From NCBI GenBank assembly GCA_045533115.1, contig JAZSHF010000048.1, forward strand, positions 1 through 38,946: a stretch of DNA of 38,946 nucleotides, given 5' to 3'. Positions 15,791 to 23,960 of this stretch are shown here, piece by piece. This DNA comes from Colimorpha_A sp045533115 (GTDB lineage Bacteria > Bacillota > Clostridia > Oscillospirales > CAG-272). Below the pieces are notes generated by a model, which was not told the origin of the DNA, ran no database searches, and was given only the letters and a program-made list of their open reading frames with translations. Within the stretch, counting starts at the first letter, position 1. Every line of letters starts with the position of its first letter. The position numbers and the translations under genes were made by a program.

Positions 15791-17614
15791 ATGACGAATT
15801 ACGACAGCAACGTAATTTCACAGTTAAGAGATAAAGCCAGCAATCTACCTCTCTGCCCCGGCGTATATCTTATGAAGGACAAGAGCGGCAAGATAATATA
15901 CGTCGGAAAATCAAAGGCACTTAAAAACCGTGTGCTCTCATATTTTTCTGATCTCGACAGTCATACGGTCAAGACGGCACATCTCGTTTCTACCATCCGC
16001 GATTTTGAGGTAATGCTCACAACGACTGAGATCGAGGCACTCGCGCTTGAAAATCGGCTTATAAAGCTGCATACGCCGAAATTCAACATAAAGCTGAAGG
16101 ACGGAAAAAGTTATCCTTATATCAGGGTTACGATGAACGAGGAATACCCGCGCATTCTCGTAGATCGAAAAAGAGTAAATGACGGAGCACGGTATTTTGG
16201 ACCGTACTCGGGCATGTCGGTCGCGTATGATATAGTTAATACCGCCAGGAAGGCGTTCGGTATTCCCGACTGCAAGAGAAGCTTTCCGAAGGATATCGGA
16301 AAAATGCGTCCCTGTCTTAACTATCAAATCGGTCTTTGTTCCGGTCCCTGTTCAGGAAGAATCACAGCCGAGGAGTACAGAAGGATATTCTCCGACGTGC
16401 TTCCCTTTCTCGGCGGCTCGATAGCTGCAGTAAAAAAATCACTTACAGAGCAAATGGAATTTGCTGCCGAAAATATGATGTATGAAACGGCGGCGCTCAA
16501 CCGTGACAGAATCCGCTCTCTCACAAAGCTTTGGGACAAGCAGAAGGTCGTTGCCGCGCCAAACGTCGAGCAAGACGTTATATCGCTTTACAGTGACGAG
16601 ACCTCGTCGGCTATTGCCGTATTTTATATAAGAAGCGGCGCTGTCACCGATAAGGAATGCTTCGTTTACGGTGCTGATATGATCGTCGACGGCGATGCAT
16701 TAACGTCTTTTATCTTTGAGCTTTATCGTATAAGAGAATATATTCCGAGGGAGATCCTTCTTGATTTCCCGATCGCAAGCGACGATCTTAAGGCACTTTC
16801 CGAGCTTCTTTCCGAAAAGGCGGGAAGAAAGGTTGTCCTGCGCCTGCCCGAAAAAGGAAATCTCAAGCAGCTCTGTGATATGGTACGTCAAAACGCTAAG
16901 GAGTACGCAAGGGAGTACAACACTAAAATTGAAAAGGAAAGCAGTACTCTTATTCGCCTTGCACAGCTTCTATCTCTCGAGGTCGTGCCTGAGAAGATCG
17001 AGGCGTTTGATATATCAAATTACGGTAATGATAATATTACTGCGGGTAAGGTGCGCCTTGAAAACGGAAAATTCGTAAAAAGTGCTTACCGAACCTACAA
17101 GATCTCGGGAAGTCAAGATGACTACGCATCTATGATTGAGGCGGTCAGGAGACGCTTTTCGCATACCGAGGACGAATTTCCCGATCTGCTTCTTCTCGAC
17201 GGCGGCAAGACGCACGTCAGCGTGATCAAGCCTGTTTTAGATGAAATGGGCATTGACATTCCCGTGTTCGGAATGGTCAAGGATGAGTACCATAAAACAC
17301 GCGCACTGACGACCGAGGACGAGGAGATCAGTATCGCAAGAGAACAGCCGGTCTTTCTCTTAATATACAAGCTTCAAGAGGAAGTCCACCGTTATACAGT
17401 TTCAAGAATGACGGCCTCGAAGCGCAAGACACTCAAACGCTCTACACTTCAAAATATCAGCGGCATAGGCCCAAGCAAGGCAAAAACCCTGCTCACCGTA
17501 TTTGGCGGTCTTAACGGCGTTAAAAACGCCACATTTGACGAGCTTGTTGCCGTAAAAGGCATAACAAGGGCAAACGCTGAAAATATTATCAAATATTTCA
17601 ACAACAAGGAATAA
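15791..17614 (+). CDS. uvrC: Excinuclease ABC subunit C
   Basis: UvrC makes both incisions in nucleotide excision repair. The 607-residue protein has an N-terminal GIY-YIG nuclease (PGVYLMKDKSG, IIYVGKSKALKNRV), a Cys-rich part (CLNYQIGLCSGPCSG) and a UVR region binding UvrB (about residues 205-240). The RNase-H-like 5' nuclease follows (EAFDISNYGNDN, LLLDGGKTH, VFGMVKDEYHKT), and a C-terminal double helix-hairpin-helix (ISGIGPSKAKTLL, VKGITRANAENI) ends the protein. The ATG at 15791 is chosen for the GGGAGGATGG site upstream. rsmD follows after five bases. Confidence 0.97.
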   Translation: MTNYDSNVISQLRDKASNLPLCPGVYLMKDKSGKIIYVGKSKALKNRVLSYFSDLDSHTVKTAHLVSTIRDFEVMLTTTEIEALALENRLIKLHTPKFNIKLKDGKSYPYIRVTMNEEYPRILVDRKRVNDGARYFGPYSGMSVAYDIVNTARKAFGIPDCKRSFPKDIGKMRPCLNYQIGLCSGPCSGRITAEEYRRIFSDVLPFLGGSIAAVKKSLTEQMEFAAENMMYETAALNRDRIRSLTKLWDKQKVVAAPNVEQDVISLYSDETSSAIAVFYIRSGAVTDKECFVYGADMIVDGDALTSFIFELYRIREYIPREILLDFPIASDDLKALSELLSEKAGRKVVLRLPEKGNLKQLCDMVRQNAKEYAREYNTKIEKESSTLIRLAQLLSLEVVPEKIEAFDISNYGNDNITAGKVRLENGKFVKSAYRTYKISGSQDDYASMIEAVRRRFSHTEDEFPDLLLLDGGKTHVSVIKPVLDEMGIDIPVFGMVKDEYHKTRALTTEDEEISIAREQPVFLLIYKLQEEVHRYTVSRMTASKRKTLKRSTLQNISGIGPSKAKTLLTVFGGLNGVKNATFDELVAVKGITRANAENIIKYFNNKE

Positions 17615-17619
17615 ACACT

Positions 17620-18180
17620 ATGATGCGAATTATAACAGGAAGCGCAAGAGGAATGAAGCTCGAAACCCTTGAGGGCGAAAACACCCGCCCAACATCCGAG
17701 CGGGCAAAAATGGCTATATTCAACACGTTACAGTGCGATATTGAAGGCAGAAAGGTGCTTGACCTTTTCGGCGGTTCGGGACAAATGGCTCTTGAAGCAT
17801 TGAGTCGTGGCGCTCTTTCTGCATTTATATGCGAAGCCAACAACGATGCGTTTGAGCTCATCAAGCGTAACGCCAGAAAGACCAAGCTGTTTGACAGAGT
17901 GCGTCTCGTTTGTACCGATTACAAATCGGCTCTCCGTTCCCTTTCGGGCAAGGAAAAATTTAACATTATTTTCCTTGATCCGCCTTACAGCTCCGATTAC
18001 CTTAATGATGCTCTCAAAAAAATCGCAGATGGCGATCTGCTTGAAAACGGCGGGTATATTGTTTGCGAAAGCGACAAGGCGGAACCGTTTACGTGCAAAG
18101 GCTCAACGCTGTACAAGCATGCAAAATACGGCAAAGCGTATATAACTATTCTCGAAAAAACCGAAGAAGGCGGTGACTGA
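17620..18180 (+). CDS. rsmD: 16S rRNA (guanine966-N2)-methyltransferase RsmD
   Basis: The 186-residue Rossmann methyltransferase shows the RsmD opening IITGSARGMKLETLEG, TRPTSERAKMAIFN, the SAM loop DLFGGSGQMALEALSRG, and the catalytic DPPYSSDY motif near residue 125. It modifies G966 in 16S rRNA of the 30S subunit. Two adjacent Met codons occur at the start. coaD begins right after its stop, a very common rsmD-coaD pairing. Confidence 0.95.
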   Translation: MMRIITGSARGMKLETLEGENTRPTSERAKMAIFNTLQCDIEGRKVLDLFGGSGQMALEALSRGALSAFICEANNDAFELIKRNARKTKLFDRVRLVCTDYKSALRSLSGKEKFNIIFLDPPYSSDYLNDALKKIADGDLLENGGYIVCESDKAEPFTCKGSTLYKHAKYGKAYITILEKTEEGGD

Positions 18181-18181
18181 T

Positions 18182-18655
18182 ATGAAAGCAGTATTTTCCG
18201 GAAGCTTTGATCCGATCACTAACGGACACGTTGATATTATCAAGCGTGCATCTGTAATTTTTGATGAGCTTCACGTTCTTATCTGCATCAATTCTGAGAA
18301 AAAAGGAATGTTTGACTGCGCCGATCGCATCGAGATGGTCGAGCTTGCTTGCAATGGAATTGATAACGTAAAGGTTGCCGTCTGTGACGGACTTCTTACA
18401 GAGTACACCGAGATTAACGATATTTCGGTTATAGTTCGCGGTGTTCGCGACGGCGCAGACCTCTCTTATGAAGCTTCTCTTGCGACGATAAACCGAGGAC
18501 TTCGGAACAAACCCGAAACAGTATTTTTCCCTGCCAAGCCCGAGTATTCTCACGTTTCGTCGACCTATGCCCGAGAAATGATAAAATACGGCGAGGATCT
18601 GACTGACGCTCTCCCCGCTTCGGTAATCAATTATCTTAACAAGGAGATCAAATAA
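18182..18655 (+). CDS. coaD: Phosphopantetheine adenylyltransferase
   Basis: The enzyme transfers AMP from ATP to 4'-phosphopantetheine in CoA synthesis. The 157-residue nucleotidyltransferase shows GSFDPITNGHVDII (the T-x-G-H ATP-binding site), VRGVRDGADLSYE, and the C-terminal HVSSTYAREMI motif. The ATG at 18182 follows the GGCGG region of rsmD. A GTG at 18173 is an alternative start overlapping rsmD. Its stop overlaps the next start by one base (TAATG). Confidence 0.96.
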   Translation: MKAVFSGSFDPITNGHVDIIKRASVIFDELHVLICINSEKKGMFDCADRIEMVELACNGIDNVKVAVCDGLLTEYTEINDISVIVRGVRDGADLSYEASLATINRGLRNKPETVFFPAKPEYSHVSSTYAREMIKYGEDLTDALPASVINYLNKEIK

Positions 18656-19908
18656 TGAAATTTGTCGAAAAGGAATTTCTTCCCGTTATTCTCGGAGCCG
18701 ACATAACCGCTTACAGCCTTGTACGTTCCTATTACGAGGAATATAAAATAAAATCGCTCGTTCTCAGCCGCGCTAAGGCAAATATAATTGCAAAAAGTAA
18801 GCTTTGCGAAAACAGAGTTTTTCCCGACCTTGAGGACGTTAACGCTCTTGTATCCCGTCTCATCACTGTCGGCGAGGAACTCAAGGGCAAAAAGAAGCTT
18901 ATACTTATGGGCTGCGGAGATTGGTACGTTCGCGCCATCGTTGACAATAAGGAAAAGCTTGCACCTTATTTCGTAATTCCTTATATCGACAAGGAGCTCC
19001 TCGACAAGATCGTTCTTAAGGACAAGTTCTACGAGATCTGCGACGAGCTTGGTATTGACCATCCAAAGACCTACGTTTACGAATGCGGTAAGGAAAACGA
19101 TCTCAAATTTGATTTCCCCTATCCTGTAATTGCAAAATGCGCCAATTCCGCTCTTTATCATTACGCAAAGTTTGACGGAAAGAAAAAGGTGTTCCGCTTT
19201 GAAAACGAAGCTGACCTCAGGGCAATGCTTTTAAATCTTGAGAAGTCGAGCTACGATTACAAGTTCTTAATTCAAGACTGTATTCCCGGCGACGACACGA
19301 ATATGAGAGTTCTCACCTGCTACTGTGACAGAAACAGCAAGGTCAAGTTCGCTTCACTCGGTCGCGTTCTTCTTGAGGATCACACGCCGTCCGCTATCGG
19401 AAATCCCGTAGTTATAATAAATGACGTCGACGATAAGATCGTAGAAGCGGCGACGAGATTCCTTGAGCACATTGGATATACAGGATTTGCAAACTTTGAC
19501 ATTAAGTACGACGAGCGTGATGGAAGTTACAATTTCTTTGAGATCAACGTCCGCCTCGGAAGAAGCAATTTCTACGTTACGGGAAGCGGATTCAACACAG
19601 TAAAATGGATCGTTGACGATCTTATTTACCAAAAGGAGCTTGAGTATACCGTTGCAGACAATACCGAGCACCTGTTTACCGTCGTTCCTATGGGCATCAT
19701 TAAGAGATATACTAAGAAGCACCCCGAGCTTAAAAGGAAGGCAAAGGAGCTGTTTTGGTCGGGCAAGTACAGTTATCCTCTATATTATAAGCCCGATATG
19801 AACCTGAAGCGCGCTTATTACGTTGTCGGTGCATACTTCAATCAGTACAGAAAATACCGCAGAATGGAAAAAACATCCGTTCCGGTTTACGGAAAGCTTG
19901 ATAAATGA
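18655..19908 (+). CDS. ATP-grasp ligase, probable D-aspartate ligase of peptidoglycan
   Basis: The 417-residue ATP-grasp enzyme opens with LPVILGADITAYSLVRSYYEEY, which resembles the start of Enterococcus faecium Aslfm, the D-aspartate:UDP-MurNAc-pentapeptide ligase. A nucleotide-binding part (YPVIAKCANSALYHY, KFLIQDCIPGDDTNMR) and the metal-binding end of the fold (ANFDIKYD, NFFEINVRLGRSNFYVTGSG) follow. The stop overlaps an Asp/Glu racemase by four bases, which matches the racemase-ligase pairing known for Aslfm. Together they could make and attach D-Asp as a peptidoglycan side chain. Other carboxylate-amine ligations cannot be ruled out from sequence alone. AAGGAG precedes the start. Confidence 0.72.
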   Translation: MKFVEKEFLPVILGADITAYSLVRSYYEEYKIKSLVLSRAKANIIAKSKLCENRVFPDLEDVNALVSRLITVGEELKGKKKLILMGCGDWYVRAIVDNKEKLAPYFVIPYIDKELLDKIVLKDKFYEICDELGIDHPKTYVYECGKENDLKFDFPYPVIAKCANSALYHYAKFDGKKKVFRFENEADLRAMLLNLEKSSYDYKFLIQDCIPGDDTNMRVLTCYCDRNSKVKFASLGRVLLEDHTPSAIGNPVVIINDVDDKIVEAATRFLEHIGYTGFANFDIKYDERDGSYNFFEINVRLGRSNFYVTGSGFNTVKWIVDDLIYQKELEYTVADNTEHLFTVVPMGIIKRYTKKHPELKRKAKELFWSGKYSYPLYYKPDMNLKRAYYVVGAYFNQYRKYRRMEKTSVPVYGKLDK

Positions 19909-20624
19909 TTATGGAAACTAAAACACTTGGCATACTTGGCGGTGTAGGCCCCCTTGCATCCGTCCGTTTCGCGGAAACGGTTATAAATATGACCGACTCG
20001 GAATCCGATCAAGACCATATCCCGCTTTTTATGTTTAACGACAATACGATACCGGACCGAACATCTTACATCCTCGGAAAAAGCGATACTGATCCCGTAC
20101 CGAAAATGAAGGCGGGGCTAAACAAGCTTACTGATTTCGGTTGCGATTATATCGTAATAACCTGCAATACCGCTCATTACTTTTATGATGAGCTTCAGGC
20201 GTCGTGCTCCATTCCGATAGTCAATATGATAGAAGAAGCAGTAAATGCAGCAATAGATAAGAAGCCGAATCTAAAGAAAATCGGCATTCTTGCGACCGAC
20301 GGCACTGTCGAGAGCGGAGTTTATTCAAGGGTAATCGAGAAACGCGCTCTTTCGTGCATTCCGCCCTCAAAGGATAGCCAAAAAGTCATTATGGACATTA
20401 TTTACCGTCAGGTGAAGGCCGGCAAGGACGTCGATGTTCACGCCTTTCTCAAGGTGATCGACGAGCTGCGCCATGATGGTTGTGACGTTATCATTCTCGG
20501 TTGCACCGAGCTTTCGGTAATCAATTCCGATAACAATCTGACTTTACATAGCGGTGATATCGTCGATGCGATGGAAGCGCTCGCTAAAAAGTGTATTACC
20601 CTTTGCGGCAAAAAAGTAAAATAG
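19905..20624 (+). CDS. Aspartate/glutamate racemase family protein (probable aspartate racemase)
   Basis: The 239-residue PLP-independent racemase has both catalytic cysteines: ITCNTAHYFYD (first Cys near residue 85) and ILGCTELSVI (second near 197). GILGGVGPLASVRFAE is the usual aspartate-racemase opening. It begins inside the stop of the ATP-grasp gene (ATGA), so the products are likely made together, with this enzyme supplying D-Asp to the ligase. A second Met codon at 19911 is an alternative start. A strong terminator follows. Confidence 0.88.
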   Translation: MIMETKTLGILGGVGPLASVRFAETVINMTDSESDQDHIPLFMFNDNTIPDRTSYILGKSDTDPVPKMKAGLNKLTDFGCDYIVITCNTAHYFYDELQASCSIPIVNMIEEAVNAAIDKKPNLKKIGILATDGTVESGVYSRVIEKRALSCIPPSKDSQKVIMDIIYRQVKAGKDVDVHAFLKVIDELRHDGCDVIILGCTELSVINSDNNLTLHSGDIVDAMEALAKKCITLCGKKVK

Positions 20625-20627
20625 AAG

Positions 20628-20658
20628 AAGGTCTCAACGCTTGGCGTTGAGACCTTTT
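20628..20658 (+). terminator. Terminator after the racemase gene
   Basis: A perfect 13-bp stem AAGGTCTCAACGC / GCGTTGAGACCTT with a 3-base loop, then TT. It lies between convergent genes. Confidence 0.8.
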
Positions 20659-20662
20659 GATG

Positions 20663-21996
20663 TTAAAGTGATTCGAGAAGCTTTTTGCCTTCTTCAATAT
20701 AAAGTTCGCCGACACCTGCACGGAAGCTGGAGCATCTCGCTTCGTAGCCGCCTTCATCGTACGCGCTCATCGTCGGGAAATAGCCGGAACGCTCGTCGGC
20801 AAGACCGATAACGAAGACGCAGTCATAGCCATCTGCCTTTTTAAGTGCAACCTGGACATCCGAGAATGCTTCACCCGGTAAAGTGATAAATCCGATTCTG
20901 CCGAGCCTTGCAGCAGATACGCTGGTACAGAAATAATCGGGGGCGTTCATCAGTCTTACCATTCTGCCGGCTTCTGCAATGACAGAAGTAAGCTCCATAC
21001 CGGTGTAAGGAAGCTCGTCGTCTTTGCCTGCGTTATGAAGATCATTTATGCGGATAGCTTCGGGAAGCTCTTCTTCCGTTGCCTTGTTTGCAGGAACGTT
21101 TACGGTAATTGTCTTGTGAGCGAGCTTGTCTGCGACGACGTACTCCACCTTATCGTAAACCTGAAGCACTGCCGCAGCTATAACGTTACCCATATGACGT
21201 GCGTGACCGTAACCGCGCATAACGTCGTCAAAATCGTTTGTAAGGTCGTTATTGTCTCCGCCCTTCGGGGACACGTTTACATGGTTGATATCGCCTTCAG
21301 CGCCGTTATAGATGACGGCAACTGTGTTATCGATTGCACGCTCAACCGTTCTTCTCGCGAATCCCGGCCAATCAGCAGAAAGCTTGCATCCGCCGACAGT
21401 ATCAGCGTGATTTGCGTAGTTTACCATAACGATGGTCTTTGCGCCATCGCGGTCAAGACGGAGGACGCTCACGCTCTGGTCGATCTCGCTTATCGGCTTG
21501 AGTATATCAGGATTGCCTACACCCGGGTTGGTTCTTGTCGAGCCGTCCTTCATAATGAAGCGGCGGTAGAAGCCGATGTTCTTTGCTTCGCTTGCACCGA
21601 AGTCAAGCTTCGCGGGCTTTTCGTCGTCTATGGCGAATTTAACGGCGTCAACAAGCTTCAAAACGAGCATTTCAGAATACTGCTTTACAAGCGCATCACT
21701 GCTTTCGAGATCGTTGGGGGGCGCGGTATGCGTATGCGTTGCGGCGATATGTACGGTTTCGAGAGGTAGTCCGTAACGTTTGTTGCATTCCGATTTAACA
21801 GCGTCAACGATGTTTTTAACGTTTCCCGTAGCGTCTATGCAACGAACACCTGTCTATCGTCATCGACAGAAATCGAAACAGCGTTTGCTTCGAGATCGTC
21901 AAGAATTCCGTCAGCATAACGCGGAATATAATATCCATCAATGCCTATACCCATCATAGGGTTAATATTTACTCGTGAAAATCCTGCCTTTAACAT
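20663..21996 (-). pseudogene. Neutral/alkaline ceramidase-like protein, frameshifted
   Basis: Read from ATG at 21996 the protein begins MLKAGFSRVNINPMMG and GYYIPRYADGILDDLEANAV, then stops at a TAG near 21848. In another frame the product continues without loss: CIDATGNVKNIVDAVK, ETVHIAATHTHTAPPND, NYANHADTVGGCKLSADWPG, YNGAEGDINHVNVS and LPGEAFSDVQ, ending at 20663. These are motifs of the neutral/alkaline ceramidase N-terminal-like family common in gut bacteria, including metal-binding His residues in HTHT and NHAD. One base is missing close to 21848-21852 (after GTGTTCGT). The downstream 335 residues would be a separate open frame from 21670, but that part lacks the N-terminal metal site. 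It is either a real lesion or a sequencing error. AAAGGAG precedes the start. Confidence 0.72.
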
Positions 21997-22018
21997 AATG
22001 TCTCCTTTGAATTTTTTA

Positions 22019-22441
22019 TTATATAACGCCGTTCATGGCGAAATAGTCATTAAGTGCATCTGCGAAAACGTAGATATTAAAGCCAAAAAGCGCAAGGTCT
22101 ATATAGAAGGCCAGACCAAGCGTTTTAACGTCCTCCCAATACCATCGGAATGCAGTTTTAGGTGAGATCCGCAAATTTGAGAAGAATTCTTTAAGGCGCG
22201 TTTTCACCGCGTAAAAATCTTCCTTGAAGGCACCTACAATAATACAGGAAATGTGAAATAATATTCCAAGTCCGAAGCCGATCACTTTCGCCATCGCAAG
22301 GTTAAACTCATTTGTAAACTGCGATTGCCATCTTGATATCGCAGAATATGCTATCAGAGTCATCACAACCGAAGGAAGCATCATAAACAGCACGAATGCC
22401 CAAAGACCGTGATACGGCGATTTTTTTGGCTTGAATATCAT
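22019..22441 (-). CDS. Small integral membrane protein of unknown function
   Basis: The 140-residue protein has three hydrophobic segments (about residues 14-34, 48-70 and 108-130) separated by a charged loop (KEDFYAVKTRLKEFF). I do not recognise a family. It has a strong consensus promoter upstream and lies 22 bases before the ceramidase-like gene, so the two probably share a transcript. The start is preceded by AAGGAT. Confidence 0.6.
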   Translation of the reverse strand: MIFKPKKSPYHGLWAFVLFMMLPSVVMTLIAYSAISRWQSQFTNEFNLAMAKVIGFGLGILFHISCIIVGAFKEDFYAVKTRLKEFFSNLRISPKTAFRWYWEDVKTLGLAFYIDLALFGFNIYVFADALNDYFAMNGVI

Positions 22442-22480
22442 TTAAGAGTATCCTTGTTAAGAAGTCGTTATCCGGGGTTT

Positions 22481-22509
22481 ATTATATCATATAGTATCCT
22501 GACTGTCAA
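22481..22509 (-). promoter_or_regulatory. Consensus sigma-A promoter
   Basis: On the minus strand, TTGACA (22504-22509), exactly 17 bases, then TATAAT (22481-22486) with TGA before the -10. It drives the small membrane protein and probably the ceramidase-like gene. Confidence 0.88.
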
Positions 22510-22557
22510 TATTCAAAGAGTTGTTACGGAAAAAATGACATATCTTTTCTTAAAACA

Positions 22558-22586
22558 TTGATTTATTACACATGGTATGATATATT
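22558..22586 (+). promoter_or_regulatory. Promoter upstream of the small membrane protein/AEC transporter pair
   Basis: TTGATT (22558-22563), 17 bases, TATATT (22581-22586) with TGA before the -10. A further TATAAT lies at 22596-22601 without a good -35. The leader to the gene at 22701 is over 100 bases. Confidence 0.6.
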
Positions 22587-22619
22587 ATTAGATGATATAA
22601 TTTTACCGGGAGACAACTT

Positions 22620-22661
22620 ATGACACTGATGGCGACAGCAAACGGTTTCACGAGAAGTTAA
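22620..22661 (+). CDS. Possible 13-residue leader peptide
   Basis: A minimal open frame MTLMATANGFTRS with a well placed GGGAG site seven bases upstream sits in the leader of the small-membrane-protein/AEC operon. It has no known relatives that I can name. It could be a regulatory upstream frame or chance; the ribosome binding site is the only support. Confidence 0.25.
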   Translation: MTLMATANGFTRS

Positions 22662-22700
22662 TGCCTGTGAGGTTTCCGAAGTTAAAATGCGGAGGTTATT

Positions 22701-22922
22701 ATGATGAACGATAAAAAACCTAAAATGAATACAATATATATGCCTATATTTATGTGCATAGGCATCAGTGTTGGTATGGCAATCGGCGCACCGTCAGGGA
22801 ATATACCGATCGGTATGTCGATCGGTATAGGTTCCGGACTTTGTCTCGGCGGTATCATCGACCACTTTAAGGGCAAAAAAACGAAAGATTTGTCCGACAA
22901 CGAAAATAATAATAACGAGTGA
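22701..22922 (+). CDS. Small Gly-rich membrane protein
   Basis: The 73-residue protein has one or two membrane segments rich in Gly, Ile and Met (IYMPIFMCIGISVGMAIGAP, and IPIGMSIGIGSGLCLGGII) and an acidic, Asn-rich C-terminus. The GxxxG-like spacing suggests helix packing. GCGGAGG precedes two Met codons. The stop overlaps or nearly touches the AEC transporter start, so they are co-translated. No function recognised. Confidence 0.6.
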   Translation: MMNDKKPKMNTIYMPIFMCIGISVGMAIGAPSGNIPIGMSIGIGSGLCLGGIIDHFKGKKTKDLSDNENNNNE

Positions 22923-22927
22923 ACAAC

Positions 22928-23914
22928 ATGGAAGCATTATCATTTTCTCTTAACGCAGTTATGCCGATCGTATTGACGGTCGCAGTCGGCTATTTTATAA
23001 AGCGCATCGGTCTGATTGATCAGAGCACAACTCAAGCGCTAAACCGCCTTGTTTTTCGCGTCTTTCTCCCAATAATGCTGTTTCTTAATGCGTACCGCAT
23101 AACAGGCTTTTCTCTAAAGGAGCTCAGTTATATCTGCTACGTTATCGCAGCTGTCGCGGCGATATTTTTAATTATGATACCGATCGTTTGCGCATTTACA
23201 AAGGATGCAGCTAAGCGCGGCGTGCTTCTTCAGGGCTCGTTTCGTTCAAACTACGCCTTGGTCGGTATTCCACTCGCGGCTTCGATCGCAGGTGAGGCGG
23301 GCGTATTGACCGCAACGGTATTATCAGCAATAGTCGTGCCGTTCTATAATGTCTTGGCAGTAATAAGTCTATCAATGTTCGTCGACGGTCAAAAGAGACC
23401 GAGCGTAAAGAATATCCTGCTCGGCATTCTTAAGAATCCCCTTATTGACAGCATAGCTCTTGGACTTATATTTCTCTTTACTAAAAACATTCTTAGTAAT
23501 TACGGCATTTCCTTCCGCCCCGAAAACATAAGGATAATTTGGAGCGTGCTTGAAGATATGGGTGCTCTCGCTACTCCTTTAGCACTGCTCACGCTTGGCG
23601 CACAGTTTGAGTTTTCAGCCATCAAGGAGCTTCGCCGCGAGCTCTCCTTTGCGATAACTATGAGAACTCTCATTCTCCCAATCGTCGGAATCGGATTTGC
23701 TTACCTGCTCTTTTCTAACACCTTTAATGGAGGTCAGTTTGCAGTTCTTATTGCAGTGTTTGCAACACCCGTTGCGGTTTCAAGTGTTCCTATGACACAG
23801 GAAATGGGCGGCGACACATCACTCGCGGGGCAGATAGTCGTATTTACTACCATGTTCTCGGTTTTATCCGTTTTCCTTTCCTGCTTCCTTTTGCGGCTTG
23901 TCGGAATATTTTGA
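22928..23914 (+). CDS. AEC family (auxin efflux carrier-like) transporter
   Basis: The 328-residue protein has about ten transmembrane segments in two halves. The N-terminal FSLNAVMPIVLTVAVGYFIKRIGL and the C-terminal FATPVAVSSVPMTQEMGGD match the AEC (PF03547) permease pattern. Family members export or import organic anions such as malate; the substrate here is unknown. ATG 22928 aligns with the usual family start. A GTG at 22919, overlapping the upstream stop, would add three residues. A long bidirectional terminator follows. Confidence 0.85.
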   Translation: MEALSFSLNAVMPIVLTVAVGYFIKRIGLIDQSTTQALNRLVFRVFLPIMLFLNAYRITGFSLKELSYICYVIAAVAAIFLIMIPIVCAFTKDAAKRGVLLQGSFRSNYALVGIPLAASIAGEAGVLTATVLSAIVVPFYNVLAVISLSMFVDGQKRPSVKNILLGILKNPLIDSIALGLIFLFTKNILSNYGISFRPENIRIIWSVLEDMGALATPLALLTLGAQFEFSAIKELRRELSFAITMRTLILPIVGIGFAYLLFSNTFNGGQFAVLIAVFATPVAVSSVPMTQEMGGDTSLAGQIVVFTTMFSVLSVFLSCFLLRLVGIF

Positions 23915-23915
23915 T

Positions 23916-23960
23916 AACATAAAACAACCGATGATATTAAATCATCGGTTGTTTTATGTT
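23916..23960. terminator. Bidirectional terminator between convergent genes
   Basis: A perfect 20-bp stem whose arms begin AACATAAAAC and end GTTTTATGTT with a 5-base loop. A and T tracts on both sides allow termination in both directions. The right arm overlaps the stop codon of the minus-strand amidohydrolase. Confidence 0.9.

Noticed and set aside
20663..21670. The 335-residue frame as a complete ceramidase-like gene
   Set aside because: It starts without a ribosome binding site and lacks the N-terminal HTHT metal site, which is found in the same frame just upstream together with the true start in another frame. A frameshifted longer gene explains all of it.
21035..21769. Plus-strand open frame of 244 codons inside the ceramidase-like gene
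   Set aside because: It is the antisense of a region with clear family motifs, has no ribosome binding site and its translation shows no recognisable domain.
22602..22700. Riboswitch upstream of the small membrane protein
   Set aside because: I could not match the leader to the conserved core of any riboswitch class I know (such as yybP-ykoY, guanidine or preQ1), and no clear multi-stem fold with a terminator is evident.
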